64,000 bases of DNA from Verrucomicrobiota bacterium (GTDB taxonomy: Bacteria > Verrucomicrobiota > Verrucomicrobiia > Opitutales > Opitutaceae), in the NCBI GenBank assembly GCA_014584295.1, contig JACTNC010000039.1:37496-101495 (forward strand), in the 5' to 3' direction. Positions 35,671 to 44,061 of the stretch are shown piece by piece (the first letter of the stretch is position 1; each line of letters starts with the position of its first letter). Below the pieces are notes generated by a model. That model did not search any database, was not told the origin of the DNA, and saw only the letters and a program-made list of their open reading frames with translations. The position numbers and the translations under genes were made by a program.

Positions 35671-37620
35671 TCAGGTCGTCGGCTTTCTTTTCGATGGACC
35701 TGACTGGTTGATGTTGAGATAGGTCTTGTTCAGCATCTGGCTCTCGTAGAGCTCGAGCAGTCGCACGCCTTCGCGAGGCTTGACCATGTCCTTGCGCGTG
35801 GCTGCGTCGATCTGTGCCTTCATCCGGCGGCAAAGTTCCTCCTGCTGATATTGCACGCCCTCGATGACGTCCGCGATGCGGCTGCCCGCGAGGGCCTCCT
35901 CGATGTAGAAGCCATTCGGTTCGTCGGATTCCAGAAAGACGTGAACCTCGTTGACGCGGCCGAAGAGGTTGTGGAGATCGCCCATGATGTCCTGGTAGGC
36001 GCCTGTCAGGAACACGCCCAGGTAATAGGGTTTGCCGTTAAGTGGATGCAGGTTGAGGTAGTCCTTCGTATCCTGCAGGTCCACAAATCGGCTGATTTCG
36101 CCATCGGAGTCGCAGGTGATGTCAACGAGCACTGCATTGACGGTCGGTTTCTCATTCAGGCGGTGAAGCGGGGTGATGGGAAAAAGCTGACCGAGAGCCC
36201 AGTGATCGAGCAACGACTGGAAAACAGAGAAGTTGCAAACGTATTGATCGGCGAGGAGCTGGTGAAGCTCACGCAACTCTTCGGGCTGGTAGCCGGTGTC
36301 ACGACTCTCTTTCGCTAGCTGTTCGCAAATACGCCAGAAAAGCTGTTCCGCCGCAGCCCGATTGCCGAGATCGAGGTAGCCGAGATTGAAGAGCGAGATG
36401 GCCTCCTCCTTCTTTTGCACGGCATTGTGGTAGCGTTCCAGACGTCCCTGCTTCTGCTTGTTCTTGAGCAGGACTTCGAGATCCGTGACGACCTTGTGCT
36501 TTTCCTTGGGCTGATGTTGCTTTCCCAGCGACTCCCGCTTGTTGATGCGCTCGAAGACCTCAAATACCAGAAGCGAATGTGGTGCGACGACCGCTCGCCC
36601 CGACTCGCTCACGATATCAGGCACAGGAACTCCCGCCTCGCGACAGATCTCCTTGATGTTGTGAACAACGTCGCGCGCGTATTCCTCGATGGAGTAGTTC
36701 ATCGAACTCTCGAAGTTCGTGCGCGAGCCATCGTAGTCGATGCCGAGCCCACCGCCGACGTCCAGATAGCCCATGGGAAAGCCCATCTTGCTGAGCTGGC
36801 AGTAGAAGCGCGATGCCTCGATGACGGCATTCTTTACCGTGATGATGTTTGGGACCTGCGACCCGATGTGGAAATGGAGCAGTCGCAGCGATTGAGAGAG
36901 TTTGGCTGCCTTGAGCTTCTCACTGGCGAAAAGGATCTCAGCGGTATTGAGGCCGAACTTGGCATTGTCACCGGTTGACATCGCCCATTTGCCTTCGCCG
37001 CGAGTCTGCAATTTGACGCGAAAGCCGATCATTGGCTTCACGCCAGTCTCTGCCGAGATCCTGATGATATCGTCGATCTCGGACAGCTGCTCCACCACCA
37101 GGATGATTCTCTTGCCCAGCTTTCGTCCGAGGAGCGCGAGTCGGATGTAGTCATGGTCCTTGTAGCCGTTGCAGATGATCAGCCGGTTGTTGTTTTCGTG
37201 CAGCGCGAGCACGATCATCAGTTCCGGCTTTGACCCCGCCTCCAGGCCATAGTTGTAGTCCTTGCCGGCTGCCATGATCTCATCGACGACTTCACGTAAC
37301 TGATTGACCTTAATGGGGAAAACTCCGCGATAGTCGCCCTTGTAGCCCTCTTCCTTGATCGCTTTCCGGAAGAGTTCATTCAATTGGACGACCCGATGGC
37401 GGAGCAGGTCCTGGAAGCGGATCACGACAGGCGCCTTGAGCCCCATGCCAACCGCTTCGTCGATCACGTCCATGATGCGGATCGAGCGGCCATCCGAACA
37501 CGGCTCAATGTTTACAAATCCGGCGGAGTCGACGCCGAAATGCCCCGCGCCCCAGCGCTTGAAGCCATAGAGTTCTTCCGACTGGGCAACGGTCCAGGTT
37601 GAGGAGGTTTTGCTTTTCAA
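35671..37620 (-). CDS. speA: Biosynthetic arginine decarboxylase
   Basis: 649 residues, normal for SpeA. The PLP lysine is in RGVFPIKVNQ. Further family blocks are NYGLEAGSKPELM, ICNGYKDHDYIRLAL, HFHIGSQ, YLDVGGGLGIDYDGS and VSESGRAVVAPHSLLVFEV, and the C-terminal VDITCDSDGEISRF contains the second substrate-site Cys/Asp. It converts arginine to agmatine, the first step of the agmatine route to putrescine and spermidine. It shares a roughly 100-base divergent promoter region with yajC. Confidence 0.96.
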   Translation of the reverse strand: MKSKTSSTWTVAQSEELYGFKRWGAGHFGVDSAGFVNIEPCSDGRSIRIMDVIDEAVGMGLKAPVVIRFQDLLRHRVVQLNELFRKAIKEEGYKGDYRGVFPIKVNQLREVVDEIMAAGKDYNYGLEAGSKPELMIVLALHENNNRLIICNGYKDHDYIRLALLGRKLGKRIILVVEQLSEIDDIIRISAETGVKPMIGFRVKLQTRGEGKWAMSTGDNAKFGLNTAEILFASEKLKAAKLSQSLRLLHFHIGSQVPNIITVKNAVIEASRFYCQLSKMGFPMGYLDVGGGLGIDYDGSRTNFESSMNYSIEEYARDVVHNIKEICREAGVPVPDIVSESGRAVVAPHSLLVFEVFERINKRESLGKQHQPKEKHKVVTDLEVLLKNKQKQGRLERYHNAVQKKEEAISLFNLGYLDLGNRAAAEQLFWRICEQLAKESRDTGYQPEELRELHQLLADQYVCNFSVFQSLLDHWALGQLFPITPLHRLNEKPTVNAVLVDITCDSDGEISRFVDLQDTKDYLNLHPLNGKPYYLGVFLTGAYQDIMGDLHNLFGRVNEVHVFLESDEPNGFYIEEALAGSRIADVIEGVQYQQEELCRRMKAQIDAATRKDMVKPREGVRLLELYESQMLNKTYLNINQSGPSKRKPTT

Positions 37621-37720
37621 TGCAGGAATCGATGCGACGGGTTATGGCTTGCGTTTGAAGTTGGGAGCCGGGATTAATGCGTGTTTCTTTTTCCAAAACC
37701 TTCAATACGCAAATCGTTCC

Positions 37721-38065
37721 ATGCTTCTCGTGTCCGACGTAGTACATCCCCTCCTTGCCCAGGCTCCGGCTGCCCCGACCGGCAACCCCCTGATGCAGTT
37801 CCTTCCGATCATCTTCATTTTTGCGGCGATGTATTTCTTCATGATTGCCCCGCAGCGTAAGAAGCAAAAGGAACATCAGAAGATGTTGCAGGCGCTGTCT
37901 CCGGGGGATGAAATCGTGACAACGGGAGGAGTTTACGGAACGGTTACGGGAGTGAAGGAGGACCGGTTCATCGTGCGCGTGGCAGACACGACCAAGATCG
38001 AACTGGGCAAGAGTTTTGTTCACGCGGTCGTCAAGAAGGCGGACAACACTTCCGCCGCGAAATAG
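37721..38065 (+). CDS. yajC: Preprotein translocase subunit YajC
   Basis: 114 residues from the ATG at 37721. One transmembrane helix (LMQFLPIIFIFAAMYFFMI) is followed by the family block APQRKKQKEHQKMLQALSPGDEIVTTGGVYGTV. It is an inner-membrane accessory of the Sec translocon that associates with SecDF, and the fused secDF gene follows 88 bases downstream, the usual order. Slightly unusual is the long, proline/alanine-rich N-terminal stretch (about 25 residues) before the helix. Confidence 0.95.
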   Translation: MLLVSDVVHPLLAQAPAAPTGNPLMQFLPIIFIFAAMYFFMIAPQRKKQKEHQKMLQALSPGDEIVTTGGVYGTVTGVKEDRFIVRVADTTKIELGKSFVHAVVKKADNTSAAK

Positions 38066-38153
38066 GGCGCCGGTCCACGCCGGGCTTATCAGGATCGCGC
38101 ATCCGTACTCCTGCCGTTGCATGAGTCCGGACAGACTTTAACCAAGCTCCCCA

Positions 38154-40715
38154 ATGATCAAACGCAACATCTGGAAAATCGTGCTGAGCCTAGCCATTCT
38201 CACATGGGCACTCTTCACGCTTTTGCCGCTGAAAAGCCGTAGTTTTGTCGAATATGCAAAGTCGGCCGCCACGGCCAGGGAAAAGGAGTTCGCCGCCCTT
38301 GTGGATGAGGCGACTGCACGCGCTGCGAGTGCCCAGCCGGCCCAAACGCCGTTTGTCGCCCTCAAGCAGATAGCAAAGGAGCGCAAGATCGACCTCGCGC
38401 TGTTGTATTTCCCAAACATCAATTTGGGCGACGTCAGGAACATCGAACGACGCAACACGTTGCTTCTCGATGAGCTCCTGAAGCGCTCCAAGTCCAAACT
38501 ACAGGCGGGCCTTGACCTCGCCGGTGGAGTCGCCTTCACACTCGAGGTTGACAACAAGGCGCTTGCGGAAGTCCGGCCCGATGAGCGCAAGGAGAAGCTC
38601 GCGAAGGCAGTCGAGATCCTTCACCAGCGGATTGACGGCCTGGGTGTCGCGGAACCGATCATTCGGCCGATCGGTGACAACCGCATCGAGGTTCAGCTTC
38701 CCGGAGTCAGCACCAAGGACAACCCTGAGGTCGTTGACAGCGTCAAGAAGCCGGCACGTCTTGAATTCCGCATCGTGCATCCGACGGCGCTCCCGGGCCC
38801 TGGGGTCGATGTGCCCCTTGGATACGAGGTGATGACGCTCAGCAACGAAACGAGAAACGGCGACATCTCGACCCAGGACCTTTTTGTGAAGCGCATCCCC
38901 GAAATGACCGGGGAGAGCATGGCCAACGCCTATACGGTGATGGATGAGTATGGTCGCTTCAAAATCATCCTTCGTTTCACAGAGGAAGGTCGCAAGCAGT
39001 TCGCCGCGGTTACGCGGACCATCGCCGAAAACAACCAGCGCACGGGTCGCACAGGACAACTGGCCATCGTGCTTGACGGCAAGCTGCAGTCGGCTCCGAC
39101 CGTGCGAGAGGAGATCAACAGCGATTCCGCTGAGATTTCAGGCAGCTTCACGCAGCGCGATGCAGAGGATCTAGCGAATGTCCTGAACAATCCGCTTGAT
39201 CTGCCCCTCCAGATCAAGGAACAACTCGAGGTCGGCCCTTCACTCGCCGAAGATGCGGTGTCGAGCGGCATCCGCGCCTCCATCATCGGAGCAGCGGCTG
39301 TGGCTGCATTTATGATCACATTCTACGCCACGGGCGGTCTCGTTGCGGTCCTATCGCTGGCGGTGAATGTCATCATCATCCTCGGCATCATGGCGAGCTT
39401 TGGGGCGACAATGACGCTGCCGGGCCTTGCGGGCATCGTGTTGACCATAGGCATGGCGGTGGATGCAAACATCCTCATTTTCGAGCGCATGCGCGAGGAG
39501 ATTGCCGCCGGCAAGAACCTGGTAACCGCGAACAATTCCGGTTTCATCAAGGCGCTCACCACCATCATGGACGCGCATCTGGTCCAGCTCATCATCTGTG
39601 CGATCATGATCTGGCTTGGAACCGGCCCAATCAAGGGATTCGGTGTGACTCTGGCGATCGGTGTGGTCTCCACCCTGTTTTCGGTCCTGATCACAGGTCA
39701 CCTCGTCATGGAATTGCTCACGGAGTCGGGAGCATTGAAGAAGATGTCGATGCGCCGCATGCTGAAGGACATTCATGTTGACTGGGTCAAGTATGGCCGT
39801 CCCGCATTCATCGGCTCGTGGATTATTGTTATCCTTGGAATATCCGTAGTCGCCTACAAGGGGAACCGCATCTACGGAATCGACTTCGCCGGAGGTGATC
39901 TTGTCACGCTCCAGTTCAGTCAAAAGCCTGACGTCGCAAAGGTGCGCGAGGCTGCACGCAGTGTTGGCGTGACCGACATCAATGTGACCACCATCAACTC
40001 GATCGGTGAGCAGACCTCGGGCAAGGAGACGCTCAAGTTGGAGACTCCTGAGGGAAAATCGGGCATCGTCCTTGATGCCCTGCAGAAGGCGTTTCCGTCA
40101 TCCGGCATTCAGAAGGTCGGTGAAAGCCATATTGGCGCATCGATTGGCAAGGAGATCCAATGGACGGCGATGCTTGCCGTGGGTGTCTCCATGCTGACGA
40201 TTCTGACGTACATCGCTTTCCGGTTTGAATTCGGATTCGGCATCGGTGCCATGTTTTCGTCGCTGCACGACATCCTCATGACGATTGGAGTTTTTGTGCT
40301 GTTTGGTCACCAATTCTCCGCGCCGATGGTGGCGGCGATCCTCTGTATTGCGGGATATTCCATCAACGAAACCGTTGTTGTCTTTGACCGCATTCGCGAA
40401 GAGATGAGGGACAATCCGAACAGCTCCCTTCGTACGGTTGTGAATTCCGCGATCAACAAGGTTTTCGCGCGAACGATCATGACTGCGACAACAACCTTCC
40501 TGGCTGCGCTGTCGCTGTTCCTATTTGGAGGAGGAGTCCTCCGGGATATCTCGTTCACTTTCCTGGTCGGCATCATCACGTCCACGTTCTCGGCAATCTT
40601 CATCGCTGCCCAGGTCTTCTATTGGTGGCATCGGGGAGACCGGAAGCGCGTCGAAAAGCACCAGGACGTCAAGCCAACCTACGAGTGGACAGGAGCCAGC
40701 AAGGCATCCCGCTAG
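38154..40715 (+). CDS. secDF: Fused protein translocase SecD-SecF
   Basis: 853 residues holding both halves in one chain. The SecD half (about 1-540) has an N-terminal helix, periplasmic P1 domain with the LQAGLDLAGGVAFTLEV block and the GMAVDANILIFERMREE helix. The SecF half (about 555-835) starts with the YGIDFAGGDLVTLQF block and ends with IAGYSINETVVVFDRIREEMR. Twelve transmembrane helices are expected. It uses the proton gradient to pull exported proteins through SecYEG. A fused SecDF is common in the PVC group and Bacteroidota, whereas E. coli has two genes. Confidence 0.96.
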   Translation: MIKRNIWKIVLSLAILTWALFTLLPLKSRSFVEYAKSAATAREKEFAALVDEATARAASAQPAQTPFVALKQIAKERKIDLALLYFPNINLGDVRNIERRNTLLLDELLKRSKSKLQAGLDLAGGVAFTLEVDNKALAEVRPDERKEKLAKAVEILHQRIDGLGVAEPIIRPIGDNRIEVQLPGVSTKDNPEVVDSVKKPARLEFRIVHPTALPGPGVDVPLGYEVMTLSNETRNGDISTQDLFVKRIPEMTGESMANAYTVMDEYGRFKIILRFTEEGRKQFAAVTRTIAENNQRTGRTGQLAIVLDGKLQSAPTVREEINSDSAEISGSFTQRDAEDLANVLNNPLDLPLQIKEQLEVGPSLAEDAVSSGIRASIIGAAAVAAFMITFYATGGLVAVLSLAVNVIIILGIMASFGATMTLPGLAGIVLTIGMAVDANILIFERMREEIAAGKNLVTANNSGFIKALTTIMDAHLVQLIICAIMIWLGTGPIKGFGVTLAIGVVSTLFSVLITGHLVMELLTESGALKKMSMRRMLKDIHVDWVKYGRPAFIGSWIIVILGISVVAYKGNRIYGIDFAGGDLVTLQFSQKPDVAKVREAARSVGVTDINVTTINSIGEQTSGKETLKLETPEGKSGIVLDALQKAFPSSGIQKVGESHIGASIGKEIQWTAMLAVGVSMLTILTYIAFRFEFGFGIGAMFSSLHDILMTIGVFVLFGHQFSAPMVAAILCIAGYSINETVVVFDRIREEMRDNPNSSLRTVVNSAINKVFARTIMTATTTFLAALSLFLFGGGVLRDISFTFLVGIITSTFSAIFIAAQVFYWWHRGDRKRVEKHQDVKPTYEWTGASKASR

Positions 40716-40758
40716 AAGGCGCGCGGTCCGCGGCCTGAAGTGGCTTCGGACCGGGATT

Positions 40759-40775
40759 GGCCGGCACTGCCGGCC
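40759..40775. repeat. GC-rich 7-bp hairpin between secDF and recJ
   Basis: GGCCGGC and GCCGGCC flank a three-base loop. No T run follows, so it is not a classical intrinsic terminator; it may pause transcription or just be chance in GC-rich DNA. Confidence 0.3.
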
Positions 40776-40801
40776 GTCCGGCGTTCGCAGGATGTTTCAC
40801 C

Positions 40802-42523
40802 ATGCGTTGGACCTACACGCCTTTCCCGGCTGAAGAAGTCGAGGAATTGTGCCGCACGGCGGGTGTAAGCGCGGTGCTGGCGGAACTGCTTCTTCGTGCC
40901 GGGCTCAAGGAGCCGGAGGTGGCGGCAAGATTCCTGCGCCCTGCGCTGGCGGAGCTGCAGGACCCGTTTCTGCTTCGGAACCTTGATGCCGCGGCAGCCC
41001 GCCTGCGGCAGGCGATCCTCAATCGGGAAGAATTGGTGGTATTGGGCGACTATGACGTCGATGGCGTCAGCAGTACCGCTTTCCTTGTAAGCATCCTTCG
41101 GCGGTTTGGCCTAAGTCCCCGGTTTGTTGTGCCGCGGCGCATGGAGGACGGCTACGGGCTTTCGCGCAGTGCGATAGATCGCGCGCTCGAACAGGGTGTG
41201 CCACATCTGATTATCGCGCTCGATTGTGGAACGAACTCGCACGAAGAGGTCGCATACCTCATTTCGCGTGGTGTCGAAGTAATGGTGATCGACCACCATC
41301 GTTCCAAGGAGCGGAAACTGGATGGAGTTCTCCTGATAAATCCCCACGTGGAGTCTGGTGGGGAGGACGACGCATGGAGGCATCTTTGCACGGTGGGGCT
41401 CGTCTTTAAGCTATGTCATGGTCTGCTCAAGCTGCTCAGGTCCGAGGAGCACGCTCTTGCCCAAAGTATAAGGCTGCGGGACTACCTTGACCTCGTGGCG
41501 ATGGGCACCGTCGCGGACCTTGTACCGTTGCATGGGGAGAATCGCATCCTTGCAAGATACGGTCTTCGCATCCTTCAGGGAGCAGAACGGCCTGGGTTGC
41601 GGGCGCTGATGGCGGTTGCAGGTGTAAGACCGGAACAGGGCCTGATGCCGGTCGACATTTCGTTTCGCCTGGGTCCGCGCATCAATGCGTCGGGGAGGCT
41701 GGCGGACGCAGCCCTGTCAGTGGAACTGCTCCTGAGCGAGGACGAATCCTTCTGCGCGCAAACCGCCCGTCAGCTTGATGCCTTCAATCGGGAACGACAG
41801 GAAATCGAGCGATCCATAACCGAGGAGGCGGAGCGCATTGTTGAGGAGCGCTACTCCAATCTTCCTGGGATAGTTCTTTACGGAGATACCTGGCATTCGG
41901 GCGTAGTGGGCATCGTTGCGGGGCGGGTGAGCAGAAAGTACAATCGGCCCTGTGTTGTCCTTGGAAACGAAGGCGAGATTGCAAAGGGATCGGGCCGCAG
42001 TGTCGAAGGCGTGAATCTCGTGGAAGTGTTGTCAACCTGTTCCGATGTTCTTTCCGCGTGGGGCGGCCATCCGATGGCAGTCGGCGTGTCCGTGCACACG
42101 CAGCTTATCGACGAGTTCCGCAAGCGCTTCGCCGAGGCGGTTGCGGCCCATGTTGGCGGCAGGGAACTTGAGGCATTTCTTTCACTGTCGGCGTGGCTTA
42201 CGCCGGATCAGATACGCGAGCAGCTGATGGAAGAGCTAGAGGAGCTGCATCCGTTTGGGCAGGGGAATCCTGAGCCGGTTTTTGGCATCAGGGGGGTTGT
42301 CCTGCGTCAGCGTCCCGAGGTTTTCAAGGGCCAGCATTTCCGCTTTTCGCTGGAGGACTCCCGGGGGCGCCGGCTCTTTGGTGTCGCATGGAAAATGGCC
42401 GGTCGCATTCCGCCTGTCGGCGTGCCCGTCGATCTCGCCGTGGAGCTGGTTTGGAATCACTTCAATGATCGAAAGCTGCTCCAACTCGAGCTGATCGACT
42501 GGCGTCCGACCACGTTGATTTAG
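40802..42523 (+). CDS. recJ: Single-stranded-DNA-specific exonuclease RecJ
   Basis: 573 residues from the ATG at 40802 (MRWTYTPFPAEEV, close to the usual 'W' start). DHH-phosphoesterase motifs are VVLGDYDVDGVSSTAFL, ALDCGTN and VMVIDHHRS; the DHHA1 domain is in WHSGVVGIVAGRVSRKYNRPCVVL and SGRSVEGVNLVEVL. It degrades ssDNA 5'-to-3' in recombination and mismatch repair. A 50-base gap separates it from the SatD-like gene, so they may be co-transcribed. Confidence 0.95.
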   Translation: MRWTYTPFPAEEVEELCRTAGVSAVLAELLLRAGLKEPEVAARFLRPALAELQDPFLLRNLDAAAARLRQAILNREELVVLGDYDVDGVSSTAFLVSILRRFGLSPRFVVPRRMEDGYGLSRSAIDRALEQGVPHLIIALDCGTNSHEEVAYLISRGVEVMVIDHHRSKERKLDGVLLINPHVESGGEDDAWRHLCTVGLVFKLCHGLLKLLRSEEHALAQSIRLRDYLDLVAMGTVADLVPLHGENRILARYGLRILQGAERPGLRALMAVAGVRPEQGLMPVDISFRLGPRINASGRLADAALSVELLLSEDESFCAQTARQLDAFNRERQEIERSITEEAERIVEERYSNLPGIVLYGDTWHSGVVGIVAGRVSRKYNRPCVVLGNEGEIAKGSGRSVEGVNLVEVLSTCSDVLSAWGGHPMAVGVSVHTQLIDEFRKRFAEAVAAHVGGRELEAFLSLSAWLTPDQIREQLMEELEELHPFGQGNPEPVFGIRGVVLRQRPEVFKGQHFRFSLEDSRGRRLFGVAWKMAGRIPPVGVPVDLAVELVWNHFNDRKLLQLELIDWRPTTLI

Positions 42524-42573
42524 CGTGGCCAATTGACGGGACGACGCTCACTCTGTGTAGTCGCTTCGATCCC

Positions 42574-43254
42574 ATGAAGATTTCCGAAAAGAGGCAGTAC
42601 GCCGTAATCACGGGGGACATCGTCAAATCATCGCGGCTGTCTGTCAGCCATCGACGCTGGCTGGGGTCGGAGCTGAAGCGAGCATCCACCGCTGCAAGGC
42701 GTGTCTTTGGAAAGATCGTGCCGCTGCCACTCGACCAATTCCGCGGCGACGGCTGGCAGATTCTCGTGACAGACCCCGGGAGAAGCCTGAGGGTGGGGCT
42801 TTTTCTGCGGGCATGGCTTATGGCTGAGGCTCCAGACTCGTTTCATATCGACACGCGTTTGGCTATCGGAGTGGGCAGCATTTCCATCATGCCGGGGCGC
42901 CGCGTATCGAGGGGGGATGGGGAGGCCTTCCAGCGGTCCGGCCGGGCGCTCGACAGGCTCCGTGAACCCCGGCGGCTGGCACTGGTCTGGCCGGAAATGA
43001 TCGGGCCTGCCGCAGAAACGCTGACGGTCCTTGCACCGGTGCTTGACGCACTGGTGCAGGGGTGGACGCCGGTCCAGGCGCGAGCGCTGGTGGGACGTCT
43101 GAGCGGCCTGACTCAGGAGCGCATCGTCCGCAAATGGCCGGAGCCGGTCACGCGCCAGGCCATCGCGCGTATTCTTGCTCGGGCACACTGGCCTGTCGTT
43201 CGTGCCGTTCTCGATTGGCTTGAAAAAAGCAACCTCCAGAGGTTGCAATCATAG
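42574..43254 (+). CDS. SatD-family-like protein of unknown function
   Basis: 226 residues. YAVITGDIVKSSRLS at the N-terminus matches the conserved opening of SatD-like proteins, followed by DQFRGDGWQILV and LRAWLMAEAPDS...IDTRLAIGVGSI, a nucleotide-cyclase-like looking alpha/beta part. Residues about 170-220 look like a helix-turn-helix (LTQERIVRKWPEPVTRQAIARI). The molecular role is not known. The gene for the DUF3307 membrane protein follows 53 bases later, a neighbourhood seen in other genomes. The last codons (KSNLQRLQS) are encoded by one copy of a duplicated hairpin. Confidence 0.7.
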   Translation: MKISEKRQYAVITGDIVKSSRLSVSHRRWLGSELKRASTAARRVFGKIVPLPLDQFRGDGWQILVTDPGRSLRVGLFLRAWLMAEAPDSFHIDTRLAIGVGSISIMPGRRVSRGDGEAFQRSGRALDRLREPRRLALVWPEMIGPAAETLTVLAPVLDALVQGWTPVQARALVGRLSGLTQERIVRKWPEPVTRQAIARILARAHWPVVRAVLDWLEKSNLQRLQS

Positions 43255-43281
43255 AAAGCAACCTCCAGAGGTTGCTTTTTT
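43223..43281. terminator. Duplicated hairpin forming a bidirectional terminator
   Basis: An 18-base element with stems GCAACCT/AGGTTGC occurs twice, at 43229-43246 and 43258-43275. The first copy is preceded by six A residues (43223-43228), making an intrinsic terminator on the minus strand. The second is followed by six T residues (43276-43281), making one on the + strand. The first copy lies within the 3' end of the SatD-like gene and the second between it and the DUF3307 gene. Confidence 0.75.
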
Positions 43282-43307
43282 GGCATCCACCGACGTCCTC
43301 TCCTCCT

Positions 43308-44057
43308 ATGATTCCCGTGGTCGAATTTGGATTCAGCCTGCTGACGGCACATCTTGTGGGTGATTTTGTCCTTCAGACCGAGCGCATTGTGCGCAACAAG
43401 CGACGCTGGTCTGTGCTGCTCTGGCATTCGTTTCACCATGCCGCGCTTGCCTATCTTTTCGCGGGTCGCTGGGGTGCGTGGCTGCTGCCGGCGGCGGTCC
43501 TGGCGAGCCATGCCGCGATCGACCGGCTCAAGCTTGCCCTTGGTCCCTCGCGCTTTCTGCTTTGGTTCACGCTTGATCAGGCGGCCCACGTGTTTGTGAT
43601 ATTCTTGCTGACGGTCTGGGTGGGGGAGGGAGGGGAAACGTCGGCCTGGTCCGGCTGGCTTGGAACGGCGCTTCCGCGTGTCTGGATTGTCGCGGGCGGC
43701 GCGATAATTTGTGTGCGTGTGACGGGCATTCTCGTCGGCCATTGGGTCCAGCCGTATCTCAGGGAACTCGAGGCTGCGCGGGGAGTCCTGGCGACGGCGC
43801 CGCTGGCCCGAGGGCTCACCAATGGCGGGCGGGTGATCGGCCAGTGGGAGCGGGCGTTGATCTATCTGTTCATCCTGCTGGGGCAGCCCGCGGGGGTCGG
43901 CTTTCTCGTGGCCGCGAAGTCGGTGTTTCGATTTGGCGAATTGAAGGACCGGGAGAATCGTATGGAGGCGGAATACATTACGATCGGCACGCTGATGAGC
44001 TTCGCTTGCGCGCTCGGCGTATCCTACCTGATCGCCTGGGTGCTGACTGGACTTTGA
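43308..44057 (+). CDS. DUF3307 domain membrane protein
   Basis: 249 residues from the ATG at 43308. The N-terminal DUF3307 domain shows LLTAHLVGDFVLQTERIVRNKR, LLWHSFHHAALAYL and ASHAAIDRLKLALG, with His/Asp residues inside membrane segments. Four to six further helices follow, with a conserved-looking RVIGQWERALIYLFILLG. The protein is an inner-membrane protein without known function and is commonly next to SatD-like genes. Because a strong terminator lies just upstream, it likely depends on partial read-through or its own promoter. Its stop is four bases from the convergent flavoprotein stop. Confidence 0.75.
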   Translation: MIPVVEFGFSLLTAHLVGDFVLQTERIVRNKRRWSVLLWHSFHHAALAYLFAGRWGAWLLPAAVLASHAAIDRLKLALGPSRFLLWFTLDQAAHVFVIFLLTVWVGEGGETSAWSGWLGTALPRVWIVAGGAIICVRVTGILVGHWVQPYLRELEAARGVLATAPLARGLTNGGRVIGQWERALIYLFILLGQPAGVGFLVAAKSVFRFGELKDRENRMEAEYITIGTLMSFACALGVSYLIAWVLTGL

Positions 44058-44061
44058 ATCA

